Shown here piece after piece: positions 1 to 9,444 of a stretch of 64,000 nucleotides of DNA. This DNA comes from Candidatus Nitrotoga sp. HW29 (lineage in GTDB: Bacteria; Pseudomonadota; Gammaproteobacteria; Burkholderiales; Gallionellaceae), in NCBI RefSeq assembly GCF_924101635.2, contig NZ_CAKMAA020000007.1:1-64000 (forward strand), read 5' to 3'. Position numbers and translations under genes: made by a program. Each line of letters begins with the position of its first letter. Positions within the stretch are counted from its first letter, which is position 1. The notes beneath the pieces are model-generated. The model saw only the letters and a list, made by a program, of their open reading frames with translations, searched no databases and was not told the origin of the DNA.

Positions 1-664
1 ATCAATGTCAATGTTGTATGAAAGAGTTTCCCCCGCGCTCGCGGGGATAGGCCCGCTTCGTCACCCCCTCAATGAAAAGCTTGGAAGTTTCCCCCGCGCT
101 CGCGGGGATAGGCCCGAACACCTAAATCCGCGCCCATATCCTCGCGCGTTTCCCCCGCGCTCGCGGGGATAGGCCCCCAGCGGAATGGGCTGGCAATTTT
201 GACCCCTGGTTTCCCCCGCGCTCGCGGGGATAGGCCCCCTGAAAATCAATGTCAATGTTGTATGAAAGAGTTTCCCCCGCGCTCGCGGGGATAGGCCCGA
301 TCATGCCGACACGGGCAGCGATCGCACCCAGTTTCCCCCGCGCTCGCGGGGATAGGCCCTCATTGGCGGCCATTACTGCAACCTCCGGTCGGTTTCCCCC
401 GCGCTCGCGGGGATAGGCCCTTAAGGCTCGTCTTGTTGAGCTGAATGAAACAGTTTCCCCCGCGCTCGCGGGGATAGGCCCAAATCAAACGGAACGGCAC
501 TGCATTCTGTGCAGTTTCCCCCGCGCTCGCGGGGATAGGCCCATTGGGATCATTTCAATGGTGTACGGGCTAGTGTTTCCCCCGCGCTCGCGGGGATAGG
601 CCCCTCACGCCTGCGACTCTTAGCCCTTCCGAAAAGTTTCCCCCGCGCTCGCGGGAATCAGCAC
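1..664 (+). CRISPR. CRISPR array, type I-E-like repeats, trailer end
   Basis: Eleven 29-base repeats begin at 26, 87, 148, 209, 270, 331, 392, 453, 514, 575 and 636, at an exact 61-base period, giving ten full 32-base spacers. Bases 1-25 are the end of a further spacer, so the array continues left of the window. The repeat (GTTTCCCCCGCG...GGGGATAGGCCC) has the CCCCGCG/CGCGGGG-type hairpin and GATA end of type I-E repeats such as the E. coli one, and the 61-base period also fits I-E. In that orientation the leader is to the left; the right end is the old, trailer end, which agrees with the degenerate last repeat. No cas gene is in the window. Bases 1-25 are identical to bases 245-269, so at least one spacer is present twice. 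Confidence 0.97.
636..664 (+). repeat. Degenerate terminal CRISPR repeat
   Basis: The first 20 bases match the consensus repeat, but the last 9 read GAATCAGCAC-like instead of GATAGGCCC. A decayed last repeat is normal at the leader-distal end and so fixes the array orientation. The stop codon of the neighbouring jetD gene lies only 28 bases further right. Confidence 0.9.
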
Positions 665-692
665 TGCCGTCGCTAATCCAATCAAACTAAAA

Positions 693-1871
693 TTATCGAT
701 TATCTGAGAGCTTTTTTAATGCAGCTTCGAACCATCCGAAGCCGATTCTTTCTTGCTCAAGCCGAATATTTTTACGTATCCGGTTATCACGCAAGTCGTT
801 ATAAAGAGAAAGCTCTTCGAGAGTTAATCTAGGCAAGTCGCGCAGCGTTTGCTTCTCTTCCTCACCCCAGAGCAGTTCGAATTTTAATAAAGTAACTCGA
901 TCCATCAGTAACGATTCCACGTGCGCGAACAGATTGCGAAGTTGATCGAGAATTGCGAATCCGTGTGTATCAATATCACCCCAATAATAAATGCAACAGC
1001 GCGATAGCCAATTGGCGTGTCTAGACATTTCAAATCCGTACCCCGCACCAAAGATTACCAAGCTGTCCTTTAGCGGCGGAAAGGCTAAAAAATTGATCTC
1101 ATTTTCAACAATAAAAACCCGTGAAACCATAGGATTAAGCTGAGCGAAGCTCGCGGCATCAAGAGTGATGTCTTGTACGTGTGCCGATGGAATTTGATCA
1201 GGATCAAGCAAGCGGAAACGAATGCGCAGCGGCTTGTCGCGGAATCCATAGCGCATTGCAAATCCGCTCACACCGGACGCAGTAAAATCAACCGTTTCGG
1301 GATCTAAAACCAGATCAAACAACTCAGTCAGCACGCTACGATGCGCTTCGATAAATTTACTATGAACGCCCGGGATATCGACCTGACGCAGATATACATC
1401 TGGCCTGGGATGAGTCTGAATCCAAACGACAATCTCCAGCAACCGGCTCCAATCATCTGCTAAAGCCAGCGCACGGATCGGACGTTCCGCCAGCCAGCAC
1501 AACAACTTCGGCTGGGACTGTTTTGTTTCCTCTACCAACGCAACAAATCGGGCAGCCTCTTTGCGCTTGGATATGAATATTGCGGCATCATCAAAGCTGT
1601 CAATCCACACCTCGGTTGGAACGGAGTTCATCCCTAAAATGCGGTGCTTAAACTCCCGGGCCACCACCCGACAGTGCGGAACGGCGCGAATTTCTCTGAC
1701 CCAGGCACGAACCTCGTCAAAGCGATCAGCCATCTCAGCCGAAGTGGGACACTTAAGTATCAAACGTCGCGGGAACAGTGATTCTCCTGTAACAAGGCTG
1801 GACAGTATTTCCCCTCGTTCCCATAGCTTTTCCAGCTGGGTACGGAAGTCTCTCGGTCTTGTCCAACTCAT
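693..1871 (-). CDS. jetD: Wadjet protein JetD (DUF3322/DUF2220, TOPRIM nuclease)
   Basis: A 392-residue protein matching the JetD family: an N-terminal DUF3322 region and a C-terminal DUF2220 region with a TOPRIM-like core related to topoisomerase VI subunit A. The acidic residues of the core are visible: VENE around residues 255-258 and WGDID around 298-302. In characterised Wadjet systems JetD is the nuclease that cuts small circular DNA after the JetABC SMC-like motor has extruded it, limiting plasmids. The ATG overlaps the jetC stop codon by 4 bases (ATGA), so the two are translationally coupled. Length is normal and the frame intact. It is the last gene of the operon and ends 28 bases from the CRISPR array. 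Confidence 0.92.
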   Translation of the reverse strand: MSWTRPRDFRTQLEKLWERGEILSSLVTGESLFPRRLILKCPTSAEMADRFDEVRAWVREIRAVPHCRVVAREFKHRILGMNSVPTEVWIDSFDDAAIFISKRKEAARFVALVEETKQSQPKLLCWLAERPIRALALADDWSRLLEIVVWIQTHPRPDVYLRQVDIPGVHSKFIEAHRSVLTELFDLVLDPETVDFTASGVSGFAMRYGFRDKPLRIRFRLLDPDQIPSAHVQDITLDAASFAQLNPMVSRVFIVENEINFLAFPPLKDSLVIFGAGYGFEMSRHANWLSRCCIYYWGDIDTHGFAILDQLRNLFAHVESLLMDRVTLLKFELLWGEEEKQTLRDLPRLTLEELSLYNDLRDNRIRKNIRLEQERIGFGWFEAALKKLSDNR

Positions 1872-4800
1872 CCCGAAACTCTCGCCTTCTCCGCCCGATA
1901 TTCCTCAATTAAAAGATTGCGCAGCTTGGAGGCACGACCATCTTCGTTTTGGACGAATCCGACACTGGACACAAAAGGCTCGATGATGTGGATCTTCTGC
2001 AAAGGCGTGACAATCAAAAGTTGCAAGTTGAGTTGGGCAAACAAACGCAAGCCATACTGCGCAGACTCGTCAGAGCCTCGTCCGAAAGCTTCGTCGATTA
2101 CCACAAACCGGAAAGAACGAGATCGTATTGCCCCCCATTCAAGACCGAACTGGTAGGCCAAGCTTGCGGCAAGAATGGTGTAAGCCAATTTTTCTTTTTG
2201 TCCGCCCGATTTGCCGCCCGAATCAGAATAATGTTCGTGCTCTTTACCGTCCTCGCGCCACCGTTCACTGGCTGCAAACACGTACCAGTTGCGTACGTCG
2301 GTTACTTTGGCTGCCCAGCGCCGGTCTTGCTCAGAGATTCCCTCACGTCCGCGAAAGCGCTCGATGATAAGCTTTACTTGCAGAAATTTGGCTTCTGAAT
2401 ATTGGTTGTCGTCTGAACCGGTAATTTCCCATTCAGTGCAAGCCCGCAGTTCAGTTTGAAAATCGCGGATGTCGGCATCCGGCGTAGGCTGAGCTTCGAG
2501 CTGTATGTATCGCCCCGTGTTGTAGTCAATCCCCGTTAACGATTCGTTAATGCGCGCAATACGCTCCTTGATCGTTTCTCGCTCGCGCGCCAACTGCGAT
2601 TGAAAGTTGGCAACTTCGTTGATTGTATTTTCGTTCAGCAATTTTTTGAAGCGCGCTTCAAAACGCGGCAAATCATCGGCCTGCAGTACATTGAGCATGG
2701 CGCGGTATTCAAAAACAGCCTCGATGCTGGCATCCACCTCTGAAGTTTCCAATTTGAACGCCTCTTTGTAGGCTGCCATCGCTTGAATGATTTTGTCGCG
2801 CAAACGTTTAAGTTTTGCATCCTCTGCATTGATCTTGGTCTGCAACCATTCACGCAAATCTCGCTCACGGTTATCACAAGATTCAACCGTGAGCTGATGC
2901 TCGCCCAACGCCTCGTCACGGATCGCATCAAGGCGCTCAAAACGCGCCGAGTGAGCTGCATAGGCCGGTTCATCAAGTATTGCTTGCGTTTGCATCCGCA
3001 ATGCTTCGGTATCTATTTTTTTCTGCTCTGCTTTGGATCGTTTATCTCTGTATTCTTCAAGCTGCCCTTCCGTAGCTATCAATGTTGCCTCACCCGCACT
3101 CAACCGCTCTGCCAGTTGTTTGAGCACATCTGAAGTCGATTCCAGCCTGTGCTTCTCATCGGTTAACGCCGCCACCTCCAGTACAAGGGGCCGCCAGTCA
3201 ATTTCACGATAATCAGTAAACTCCTCCAGCTTCACAAGCACCGTAATAAACGCTTGAAGCTCTCTACGAGTTGATTCAATCTTGCCAATAAGGCTACCCA
3301 CCTTGCCCAGATGTTTCTCCAAGCTTCTGACTTTAGCTTCGAGCGCAGCGATCTTGGCTGCGTTGGTCCAGCCCAGCACGTAACGACTACGATCATCCAA
3401 TCGATGGCGGTCGTCTTTTTCATGCCGTTCACCCCCTACCTTAATTTGTCCTGCACGCGTGATAGCCCGCGTCTCGCGGCGAAATTGCTCTTGAGTGACG
3501 CAACAGGCCACATCAAAACGATGTACCAATTCACGTTCCAACCAATCATAGAAAGCAGAATCAGGCTTAATTGCCAACTTGCGCGCCAAAGAATCACGAT
3601 GCAGGCCAGGCAATTCACTCCGCGAATGCTGACGCACACGAAAATAAACCAAACGGCCTTTCAATTGCGTTTTATCAACCCACTCAGCGACCGCTGCATA
3701 GCGTTCATCCGGCACCAGCAAAGACAAGCCGAAACTGCGCAATAACCGTTCGGCCGCGCCTTCCCAGTCACGCTCGTCTTCATGTACCTGGAGCAACTCG
3801 CCGGCAAAGGGCATCTCCTCTTCAGACAAGTTGAGTGCTTTACATAAGGCTGTCCGCATGATCACTTGTTCCGACGAAATGTTGCTGCGGCGCGCTTTCA
3901 GGCTGTTGATCTCAGCGGTCAACGCATCATGCTCTTGTTTACCTTGACGCAAAATCACGCTGTGTTCAGTTAAATTGTTTTGCAAACTGGCATCTCGCGT
4001 CCGCGTGGCTTCAGCCGATGCAATAAATCGTTGTCTTTGCCGCAAAAACTCGTCCTCATCCTGTGCGGGACTTTCAGCAACGGCGCGCACCAGCTCAACA
4101 TAACGCTGCGCCTTACGTTCACGCACCTCGCGCTCCTGCTCTTTCTTGCTGATCTCAATCGTCAACCGTTCCAGACGGTCCCCCCCGTTATCAGCAATGT
4201 TGCGTTTGAGCTCAGCCACTTCGACGCGTTGTGCATCACGTTGTGCTTCAGCACGTTTAACGTGGGTGTCTTGTCGTGTCCATTCCTCCAGTAAATTAGC
4301 TGCGCGTTTTTCCAACAAGCCAAGTTTTAATCCAGCGAAGTAGGAACTGAGCGCATCGCGGCAAGCGCGAAATTCATCAACCAGGGCAACCAGCGATGCA
4401 TGACGATCTCCGTCTGCAACCAACGGGGCAAGCATCTCGACTTGCCGCTTGGCTTTCAGTACGGCCTCGTGTGCACGGTTAAGATCATCAAAGTGGCCAA
4501 TCAAAGCGCTGATACGCGGTGCAACATCAAACGGCTCCAGCATGTGGCTGCGCACAAAATCAGTAAGGTTACCCACCGATTTCATCGACACGGTTTGGTG
4601 AAATAACTCCAGTGCCTGTTCGTTTTCAATGCCAAAGCGACGCCGAAACCATGCCCCGTAGGAAGGAAAGCTGTCGCATATTTCCGCGCCCATTCCTCTC
4701 AATTTCTTTCTAAGCTGAACGATGTCCGAACCAAAATGTACAAAATCAGTCGTAATCGACAACGCCCGTTCTGCACAGACAAAGAAGCGGGCAGGCTGTG

Positions 4801-5242
4801 CTTGGGCATCCTTCATCCAAAATACCTGTGCCAGCGTCACCGTTTGGTCATAGCCCGCGTTATGAAAGACACCCAAAATCACCGAATAATTATTGTGATC
4901 GCGCAGTGCCACAGGCTTGGCCGTTCCACTCACCTCATTGCGTTCGGACTTGTAGTGCCCCAGCACATAAGAGCGCAGCGTGCGTTCCTTGTTATCAGCA
5001 CCGGCAGCCTTGTTGTAAGCGATACGATGCGCCGGAACCAGCAGTGTAGTAACGGCATCGACCAGCGTTGATTTCCCCGAGCCAATGTCGCCCGTGAGTA
5101 AGGCATTTTTTCCGTCGAGGTTCAGCGTCCATACCCGCGCATCGAAAGTGCCCCAGTTGAACACTTCCAAACAGTGCAAGCGGAATCCGGATAGCGCATC
5201 GTCGCTAACAAAATCCAGCCCCAATGTTTGCATCTCAGCCAT
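1868..5242 (-). CDS. jetC: Wadjet SMC-like ATPase JetC
   Basis: About 1,124 residues when started at the ATG at 5242. An AGGTGA ribosome-binding site lies about 8 bases upstream, and this start overlaps the end of jetB by 8 bases. Walker A is GDIGSGKS (about residues 51-58); long charged coiled coils fill the middle; near the C-terminus are an ABC signature ([11 protein letters not shown]) and a Walker B ([10 protein letters not shown]). This is the MukB-like motor of type I Wadjet, which with JetA and JetB extrudes circular DNA loops and presents them to JetD. The frame is open throughout. A longer reading from 5308 exists but would run further into jetB and lacks the ribosome-binding site. 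Confidence 0.93.
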   Translation of the reverse strand: MAEMQTLGLDFVSDDALSGFRLHCLEVFNWGTFDARVWTLNLDGKNALLTGDIGSGKSTLVDAVTTLLVPAHRIAYNKAAGADNKERTLRSYVLGHYKSERNEVSGTAKPVALRDHNNYSVILGVFHNAGYDQTVTLAQVFWMKDAQAQPARFFVCAERALSITTDFVHFGSDIVQLRKKLRGMGAEICDSFPSYGAWFRRRFGIENEQALELFHQTVSMKSVGNLTDFVRSHMLEPFDVAPRISALIGHFDDLNRAHEAVLKAKRQVEMLAPLVADGDRHASLVALVDEFRACRDALSSYFAGLKLGLLEKRAANLLEEWTRQDTHVKRAEAQRDAQRVEVAELKRNIADNGGDRLERLTIEISKKEQEREVRERKAQRYVELVRAVAESPAQDEDEFLRQRQRFIASAEATRTRDASLQNNLTEHSVILRQGKQEHDALTAEINSLKARRSNISSEQVIMRTALCKALNLSEEEMPFAGELLQVHEDERDWEGAAERLLRSFGLSLLVPDERYAAVAEWVDKTQLKGRLVYFRVRQHSRSELPGLHRDSLARKLAIKPDSAFYDWLERELVHRFDVACCVTQEQFRRETRAITRAGQIKVGGERHEKDDRHRLDDRSRYVLGWTNAAKIAALEAKVRSLEKHLGKVGSLIGKIESTRRELQAFITVLVKLEEFTDYREIDWRPLVLEVAALTDEKHRLESTSDVLKQLAERLSAGEATLIATEGQLEEYRDKRSKAEQKKIDTEALRMQTQAILDEPAYAAHSARFERLDAIRDEALGEHQLTVESCDNRERDLREWLQTKINAEDAKLKRLRDKIIQAMAAYKEAFKLETSEVDASIEAVFEYRAMLNVLQADDLPRFEARFKKLLNENTINEVANFQSQLARERETIKERIARINESLTGIDYNTGRYIQLEAQPTPDADIRDFQTELRACTEWEITGSDDNQYSEAKFLQVKLIIERFRGREGISEQDRRWAAKVTDVRNWYVFAASERWREDGKEHEHYSDSGGKSGGQKEKLAYTILAASLAYQFGLEWGAIRSRSFRFVVIDEAFGRGSDESAQYGLRLFAQLNLQLLIVTPLQKIHIIEPFVSSVGFVQNEDGRASKLRNLLIEEYRAEKARVSG

Positions 5243-5880
5243 CGGAATCACCTGCTGAAGTTGCATTGATCTGGCCCTGATACGCTGACAGGCGGGTATC
5301 AAAATCACTCAGCCACTGCGCATCTACAAAAGCTTTGATGATGCGACGCACCTCAAATGCGATAGGTTGTCCTGCGCCAGTTTTAAGCTTGCGCAAAAAT
5401 CCCAACTCGACAATCTTGTTGAGATGCGTCTCGATCTGATCGATCAGCTTCGCCTCGTTACTGCTGTCGGGTAAAAACACGCGAACCAGCTCGACGAGTT
5501 GATCACGAGTCAATACGAGGCGTGTGTCACCCCCACTTGCATCGAACTCGGCCAACTTCTTGCGTAACAATGCCAGCAACAAGCTCACCGGAAAAGTCAG
5601 CGGACGGCGCGCTACCAGTCGCGGTAACTTGGCAATACCTTCGTCTTCACTGTCTTTGCGAGCTCGCAAAAATGCATACCCTTCTGACTCATCCAGCACC
5701 AATTCCAGACCCAACACGGTCACGTAATCACGCACGCGAGCTTGCAGATTAAGCAAGGCATTCCAAAGACTCTTCCCCTTCTTGATAGATCACGCCTTTG
5801 AGCAAAGTGATGATCAAGACTGATAACTCATTCGTTGCAGCGTTATTTTCTGGATTAAGTGCTTGCTCTGTCATGCTCAT
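5235..5880 (-). pseudogene. jetB: Wadjet subunit JetB (DUF4194), interrupted by a frameshift
   Basis: JetB is the MukE-like subunit of the Wadjet SMC complex. The gene is read in two frames. The first begins with ATG at 5880, overlapping the jetA stop by 4 bases (ATGA), and encodes about 38 residues ending [13 protein letters not shown] before running into TAA at 5749-5751. The rest, starting [15 protein letters not shown] and typical of DUF4194 ([17 protein letters not shown]), continues in another frame from about 5765 to the stop at 5235. Joining them needs a one-base skip, or two missing bases, around 5763-5769; the joined protein would be about 214 residues, normal for JetB. No recognised slippery site is visible. 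Either the gene is broken, or there is a sequencing error; internal initiation at TTG 5756 would lack the N-terminus. Confidence 0.85.
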
Positions 5881-7331
5881 CTCACAAAAATCACGCGTGG
5901 CAAACGTGCCCGTTTCACTTGTTCTTGCCCATCTGATTTTTCTCTGCACCAGGAAATTTCATCGGTCACCTCTTCATCCACCACGGCCTTGAAAGTGTCA
6001 CCCACAAGCTGGAGGTAGGCCACCAGTTCTGCCAGTCCGCGTTGTAGCGGCTGCATTTCACACAGCTCACGCAACGTGACTTGCGAACGATCCTGCAAAG
6101 CATGTCGGATATGTCTAACCAGCTGCGCCTTATCGATAACGACTTGTGAGTACAAAGCTCCTGCATCTATTTCAACATCCCCCTCTTCCAGCACAATATC
6201 GGCGATTTGTGGTTTGATGGAAGGGGTGTGGAGTGGTCGTTCCATCGGTAACTCGATATCAGCAGCCGTATCTGCAATGCCCATCATTACACCTGACGGC
6301 TGAGATTCGCGCACTGCCAACGCTTTAGTTTCAATACCGTGCAGAATGTCCATGATGCGGCGGTTTTCCAACCAGGCCTGGTCATCCAGAAAACGCCGCA
6401 ACTGTTGCGAAAGTTGGGCGACGGTACGCTGTGTATGTTCTCCCGCCTCCAACCAATCATAATGTACACGACGTGTTCGACTGTCAGGCTTGAGTTCAAT
6501 GACAGGTGGCAAGGCCAACACGCGCTCGAGCAATTCCGACAACTCCTCCTGCCGTCGACTGGACATCAAAAAATCCCAGAATGCGCGAAAGCTGCGCCCC
6601 TGATCCGAGTCGGAAATTGTATCCCGTTCGCCCATGATTTCCTCCAGTAGCGCTCCCTTTGAGCCTTGCCACAGTGCGATGCGCTCCCGCACGCGCCGAT
6701 CCAAACCACGAAAGTTATGCTCTACCTCACGAAAATCGCTCAGCAGCTCCCGCGCCAATTGCGTGAATTGCTGAAAGCGGTCTTTTAATGCGGTGTTATC
6801 TAACAGCGGAATATCACCCGATAATATTTGCTCGATTTCCCTATCAATTTCATCACGCCGTTTGTGTAATTCAGCAACACGCGTTTGAGGATCGGATTCA
6901 GATCCTTCACTCATCTGCTTAAGCAACTCGAACAGCGTCAGCAAGCGGGACTCAGTGCCAACAAAGCTGCGCTGGGTGAGCGTTGCAAGCCAGGTAATCG
7001 CTTTTTCGGTCGGTGGGGAAAGATCGAAATGCGGTTCATCCGAACCTTGGACATAGAATTTGCGTAACCACCCCTTCTCAGTGCTCGCCCAGTCGTTAAG
7101 GTATTCAAGTGCAGACTTGGGAAAAGCATCTGAGCCCAGGCTCTCGCGCAAGGCAAACAGTTCGTCTTCGAGTGATTCTGCCAAATCCGCTTGCGCCATA
7201 ACGCGCACATTCGGCACGATAAACACTCGCTGCAAAAAACTCGCTACCAGCGGTGCATGATCCGAGCGCAACAAACGCCACGCTGGATGGCTTTGGCGCA
7301 ATAGATCAAGCGTGGCAAAGTCGAAATTCAT
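5877..7331 (-). CDS. jetA: Wadjet kleisin-like subunit JetA (DUF3375)
   Basis: A 484-residue DUF3375 protein, the MukF-like kleisin of type I Wadjet, that bridges the JetC heads and binds JetB. The N-terminus (LDLLRQSHPAWRLLRSDHAP...) and the central helical region with a conserved FWDFL-type segment match the family, and the length is standard. It is the first gene of the jetA-jetB-jetC-jetD operon; its stop overlaps the jetB start. The start codon lies 20 bases downstream of the end of a degenerate mod/res fragment, so the promoter must lie in or upstream of that remnant, or the operon is read together with the DUF2130-ATPase-DUF4276 genes. Confidence 0.93.
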   Translation of the reverse strand: MNFDFATLDLLRQSHPAWRLLRSDHAPLVASFLQRVFIVPNVRVMAQADLAESLEDELFALRESLGSDAFPKSALEYLNDWASTEKGWLRKFYVQGSDEPHFDLSPPTEKAITWLATLTQRSFVGTESRLLTLFELLKQMSEGSESDPQTRVAELHKRRDEIDREIEQILSGDIPLLDNTALKDRFQQFTQLARELLSDFREVEHNFRGLDRRVRERIALWQGSKGALLEEIMGERDTISDSDQGRSFRAFWDFLMSSRRQEELSELLERVLALPPVIELKPDSRTRRVHYDWLEAGEHTQRTVAQLSQQLRRFLDDQAWLENRRIMDILHGIETKALAVRESQPSGVMMGIADTAADIELPMERPLHTPSIKPQIADIVLEEGDVEIDAGALYSQVVIDKAQLVRHIRHALQDRSQVTLRELCEMQPLQRGLAELVAYLQLVGDTFKAVVDEEVTDEISWCREKSDGQEQVKRARLPRVIFVR

Positions 7332-7350
7332 TGAAAATACAATTCACGGT

Positions 7351-7645
7351 TTAAGCAATTGCCGTTATACATACGGCATCATCAACTTCGCATGTCCTGA
7401 TAGCATCCAAACTGCCCGCCAATCTACCCAGCATCATATTCACCGCAATCGCAATATGCGGAATCAACACATACCGCCAAGGCTTACCACCATTGGCTGC
7501 TGCGTAGTCGAAGCATTCTTGCACCACTTGATTGCCGCTCCTTTCTTGGCTAGAACAATGGCATCTTCCATCTGATTACTGCCCTTTGGCTCCAGCTTAG
7601 GCCGGTTCTCCTTGCCAATCCAGGTGAGTTCAAATTTTTGTTCAT
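7351..7645 (-). pseudogene. Remnant of a type III restriction-modification locus (mod start joined to res end)
   Basis: Read on the minus strand, about 20 codons (FELTWIGKENRPKLEP) match the usual N-terminus of type III-like adenine methyltransferases (Mod). They run straight into a segment resembling the C-terminus of the partner helicase/endonuclease (Res): KGAAIKWCKNAS then, after a one-base frame change near 7507, DYAAANGGKPWRYVLIPH and a stop at 7351-7353. The start is also out of frame by one base in an A-run. The simplest reading is a large internal deletion that removed most of mod and res, followed by frameshifts. It is non-coding as it stands. It sits between the DUF4276 gene and jetA on the same strand, and a direct repeat of GCAGCCATGAA occurs at its upstream edge. 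Confidence 0.75.
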
Positions 7646-7690
7646 GGCTGCACTGATTTCATGGCTGCCTTGGGTCGTTGCTTGATAGCT

Positions 7691-8347
7691 TCATGCTGCA
7701 AGCTGTTCAAGACGCAACAACCAATTATTGAAGTGCGAGCAAGCCTGTCGCAGTGGGTCAAGACCAATTTCCGCCGCGATCAGCGGACCATGAAATGTCT
7801 TTTTATATTCCGGCATCAATCGCTTAATACGTTTAGACGGAGCGGTTTGCGGGCTATCATTGATATGCTCGGGCGTTTCGTGGGCTTGCGCAATAGCTAC
7901 CAAAGCATCAACCGTCCCTTGCGAATCCGTCCAGGAAGAAAATGCCTCCGGCTTCACAAACAGCAGCGCTTCAAATTCATAAACCATCAAATAGGGAATA
8001 AAATTAAGTTCGTTGATATCCTCGGCAAGCCAGGTTTCCAGAAAAATAGCTTTCTGTTCGCCTGTCCCATTGGCAGGAAAGCCAGCCGCGCTCTTGCCGG
8101 GGAAATCGCCCGGCAATCCATACAGATCAAACAGGGTTGAAACGCTGGCGTGACGATCCTGCTTACACAATCGACTTAACTGGGGTTTTATCTTGCCATA
8201 GCCAGTTACGCCACCTTTATGGCCCGGGCTGGTACGCACAATGATTGGCGTGATGAATAGCCCATTTCTGGCATAGTGCGGCGCGAGCAATTCTCTTACG
8301 AAGGTTTCTTCCGTCTGCCCTTCCACCAGCAAATACATGCGACTCAT
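7691..8347 (-). CDS. DUF4276 family protein, TOPRIM-like putative nuclease
   Basis: About 218 residues from the ATG at 8347, which overlaps the upstream ATPase stop by 4 bases (ATGA). The start LLVEGQTEE (Glu at about residue 9) and the later LFDLYGLPGDFP (Asp at about 74) are the pattern expected of a TOPRIM-like fold, as in the nuclease partners of OLD-type ATPases. This suggests a DNA- or RNA-cleaving effector partnered with the ATPase. DUF4276 proteins commonly follow AAA ATPase genes. The substrate is unknown. It is the last gene of the three-gene cassette; 45 bases further down begins the mod/res remnant. Confidence 0.85.
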   Translation of the reverse strand: MSRMYLLVEGQTEETFVRELLAPHYARNGLFITPIIVRTSPGHKGGVTGYGKIKPQLSRLCKQDRHASVSTLFDLYGLPGDFPGKSAAGFPANGTGEQKAIFLETWLAEDINELNFIPYLMVYEFEALLFVKPEAFSSWTDSQGTVDALVAIAQAHETPEHINDSPQTAPSKRIKRLMPEYKKTFHGPLIAAEIGLDPLRQACSHFNNWLLRLEQLAA

Positions 8348-9444
8348 CGCGCCGGTCTCCCGCCTAGTAGATTTTTCTTCCACAATTCGCCAAGGCTGTA
8401 ATCATTCAGCCATTCGGCAAGAATAGCGTTATCGGGACGTTTGAAGATGGATGCGCCATTCTCCTTATCCACCACAATCAGGTCATCTGCATCGAATTCG
8501 TTCACCAGCTCGACCGATTGTGTAGAGGCAATCAGTTGATGTTTTTCGGCGGCCGATTTCATCAACGCACCGAGAACAACAATAGCGTAAGGGTGCAAAC
8601 CCAACTCCGGCTCATCAATCAAGATAGCCGCAGGCATGAACTGCTCGGGTTGCAGCAGCACTGTGGCCAGACAGATAAAGCGGAGCGTACCGTCCGAAAG
8701 CGCACTGGCAGAGAAAGGTACGTCTTGACCGGCTTCGGTCCATTCAAGTTGAATTTTTTCCTTGTTATCTACCGTTGGACGCAAATGAAAATCGCCGAAG
8801 AACGGTGCGACTAACTGTATTGATTTGACGATGCGCAGGTAATGCGCTTCATGATGGTTCTTCAGACGAAAAAGAAATGCTGCCAGATTACGTGCGTCGG
8901 CACGCAGATATTCATTGTCATTTATCCCGTGAATCTGCTTGACCGTAGCACTGTCACTGGTGTCATGAAAGTGGTAGACACGCCAACTGCGCATGGGTGG
9001 AACAACGTATTCATAGATACGGGTTTTCTCTTTTTGCCCTTCCAGATAGGATTCGAAATGTCCAGAATGCGGTCCCCAATCACCATGTACGTTCCACCAC
9101 AAACACTCGCGAGAAAACATCATCCGGTTATCTTGAGTGGGCCTCAGGCTAAATTTGTACCCGTTGTTACCAAAATAAAGTTCGGCACTCAGTTCTTCTG
9201 TTTTTTTCCTACTGAAGTGCATCATGGCATCAGGACCACCAGACGTTCCAACAGCTGACTGCAACTGCTGATCCAGAACCTTGCCAATGAGCTTGAAAAA
9301 ACCAATGAAATTCGATTTTCCCGCACCGTTAGCGCCAATCAAAATATTGAGCTTGCCTAATTCAATCTCGCACGACGCAATTGACTTGTAGCCGTGCAAT
9401 ATCAGTCTGGAAAGCTGGTTTGAATCGTTTACTTTTTTAATCAT
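8344..9444 (-). CDS. AAA family ATPase (AAA_21/OLD or RloA-like)
   Basis: A 366-residue ABC-type ATPase without a long coiled coil. Walker A is GANGAGKS (about 37-44), the signature region is ASALSDGTLRF, Walker B is AAILIDEPELGLHP, and an IASTQS switch follows. This is the split architecture in which the ATPase and its TOPRIM partner are separate genes, as in several phage-defence systems. The ATG at 9444 is preferred over an in-frame start at 9597 because it overlaps the DUF2130 stop by 4 bases and places Walker A at the usual position. It is flanked on both sides by putative nuclease genes; the likely role is sensing and gating of one or both. Confidence 0.88.
   Translation of the reverse strand: MIKKVNDSNQLSRLILHGYKSIASCEIELGKLNILIGANGAGKSNFIGFFKLIGKVLDQQLQSAVGTSGGPDAMMHFSRKKTEELSAELYFGNNGYKFSLRPTQDNRMMFSRECLWWNVHGDWGPHSGHFESYLEGQKEKTRIYEYVVPPMRSWRVYHFHDTSDSATVKQIHGINDNEYLRADARNLAAFLFRLKNHHEAHYLRIVKSIQLVAPFFGDFHLRPTVDNKEKIQLEWTEAGQDVPFSASALSDGTLRFICLATVLLQPEQFMPAAILIDEPELGLHPYAIVVLGALMKSAAEKHQLIASTQSVELVNEFDADDLIVVDKENGASIFKRPDNAILAEWLNDYSLGELWKKNLLGGRPAR

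Noticed and set aside
61-373. Open frames inside the CRISPR array encoding repeated PRERGGN/SPRARGK units
   Set aside because: They are translations of the repeat and spacer DNA; the 61-base period is not a multiple of three so the apparent protein repeat changes frame from unit to unit.
5755-5775. Programmed ribosomal frameshift in jetB
   Set aside because: No heptameric slippery sequence or stop-codon-linked shift site is visible; a mutation or sequencing error is simpler, so it is only listed as a possibility.
5749-5949. A separate 66-residue gene before jetB
   Set aside because: Its C-terminal half is the true start of JetB; the upstream part overlaps jetA and reads as nonsense.
7661-8140. 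A 159-residue plus-strand frame opposite the DUF4276 gene
   Set aside because: It lies wholly antisense to a gene with recognisable family motifs and has no ribosome-binding site or recognisable protein features.
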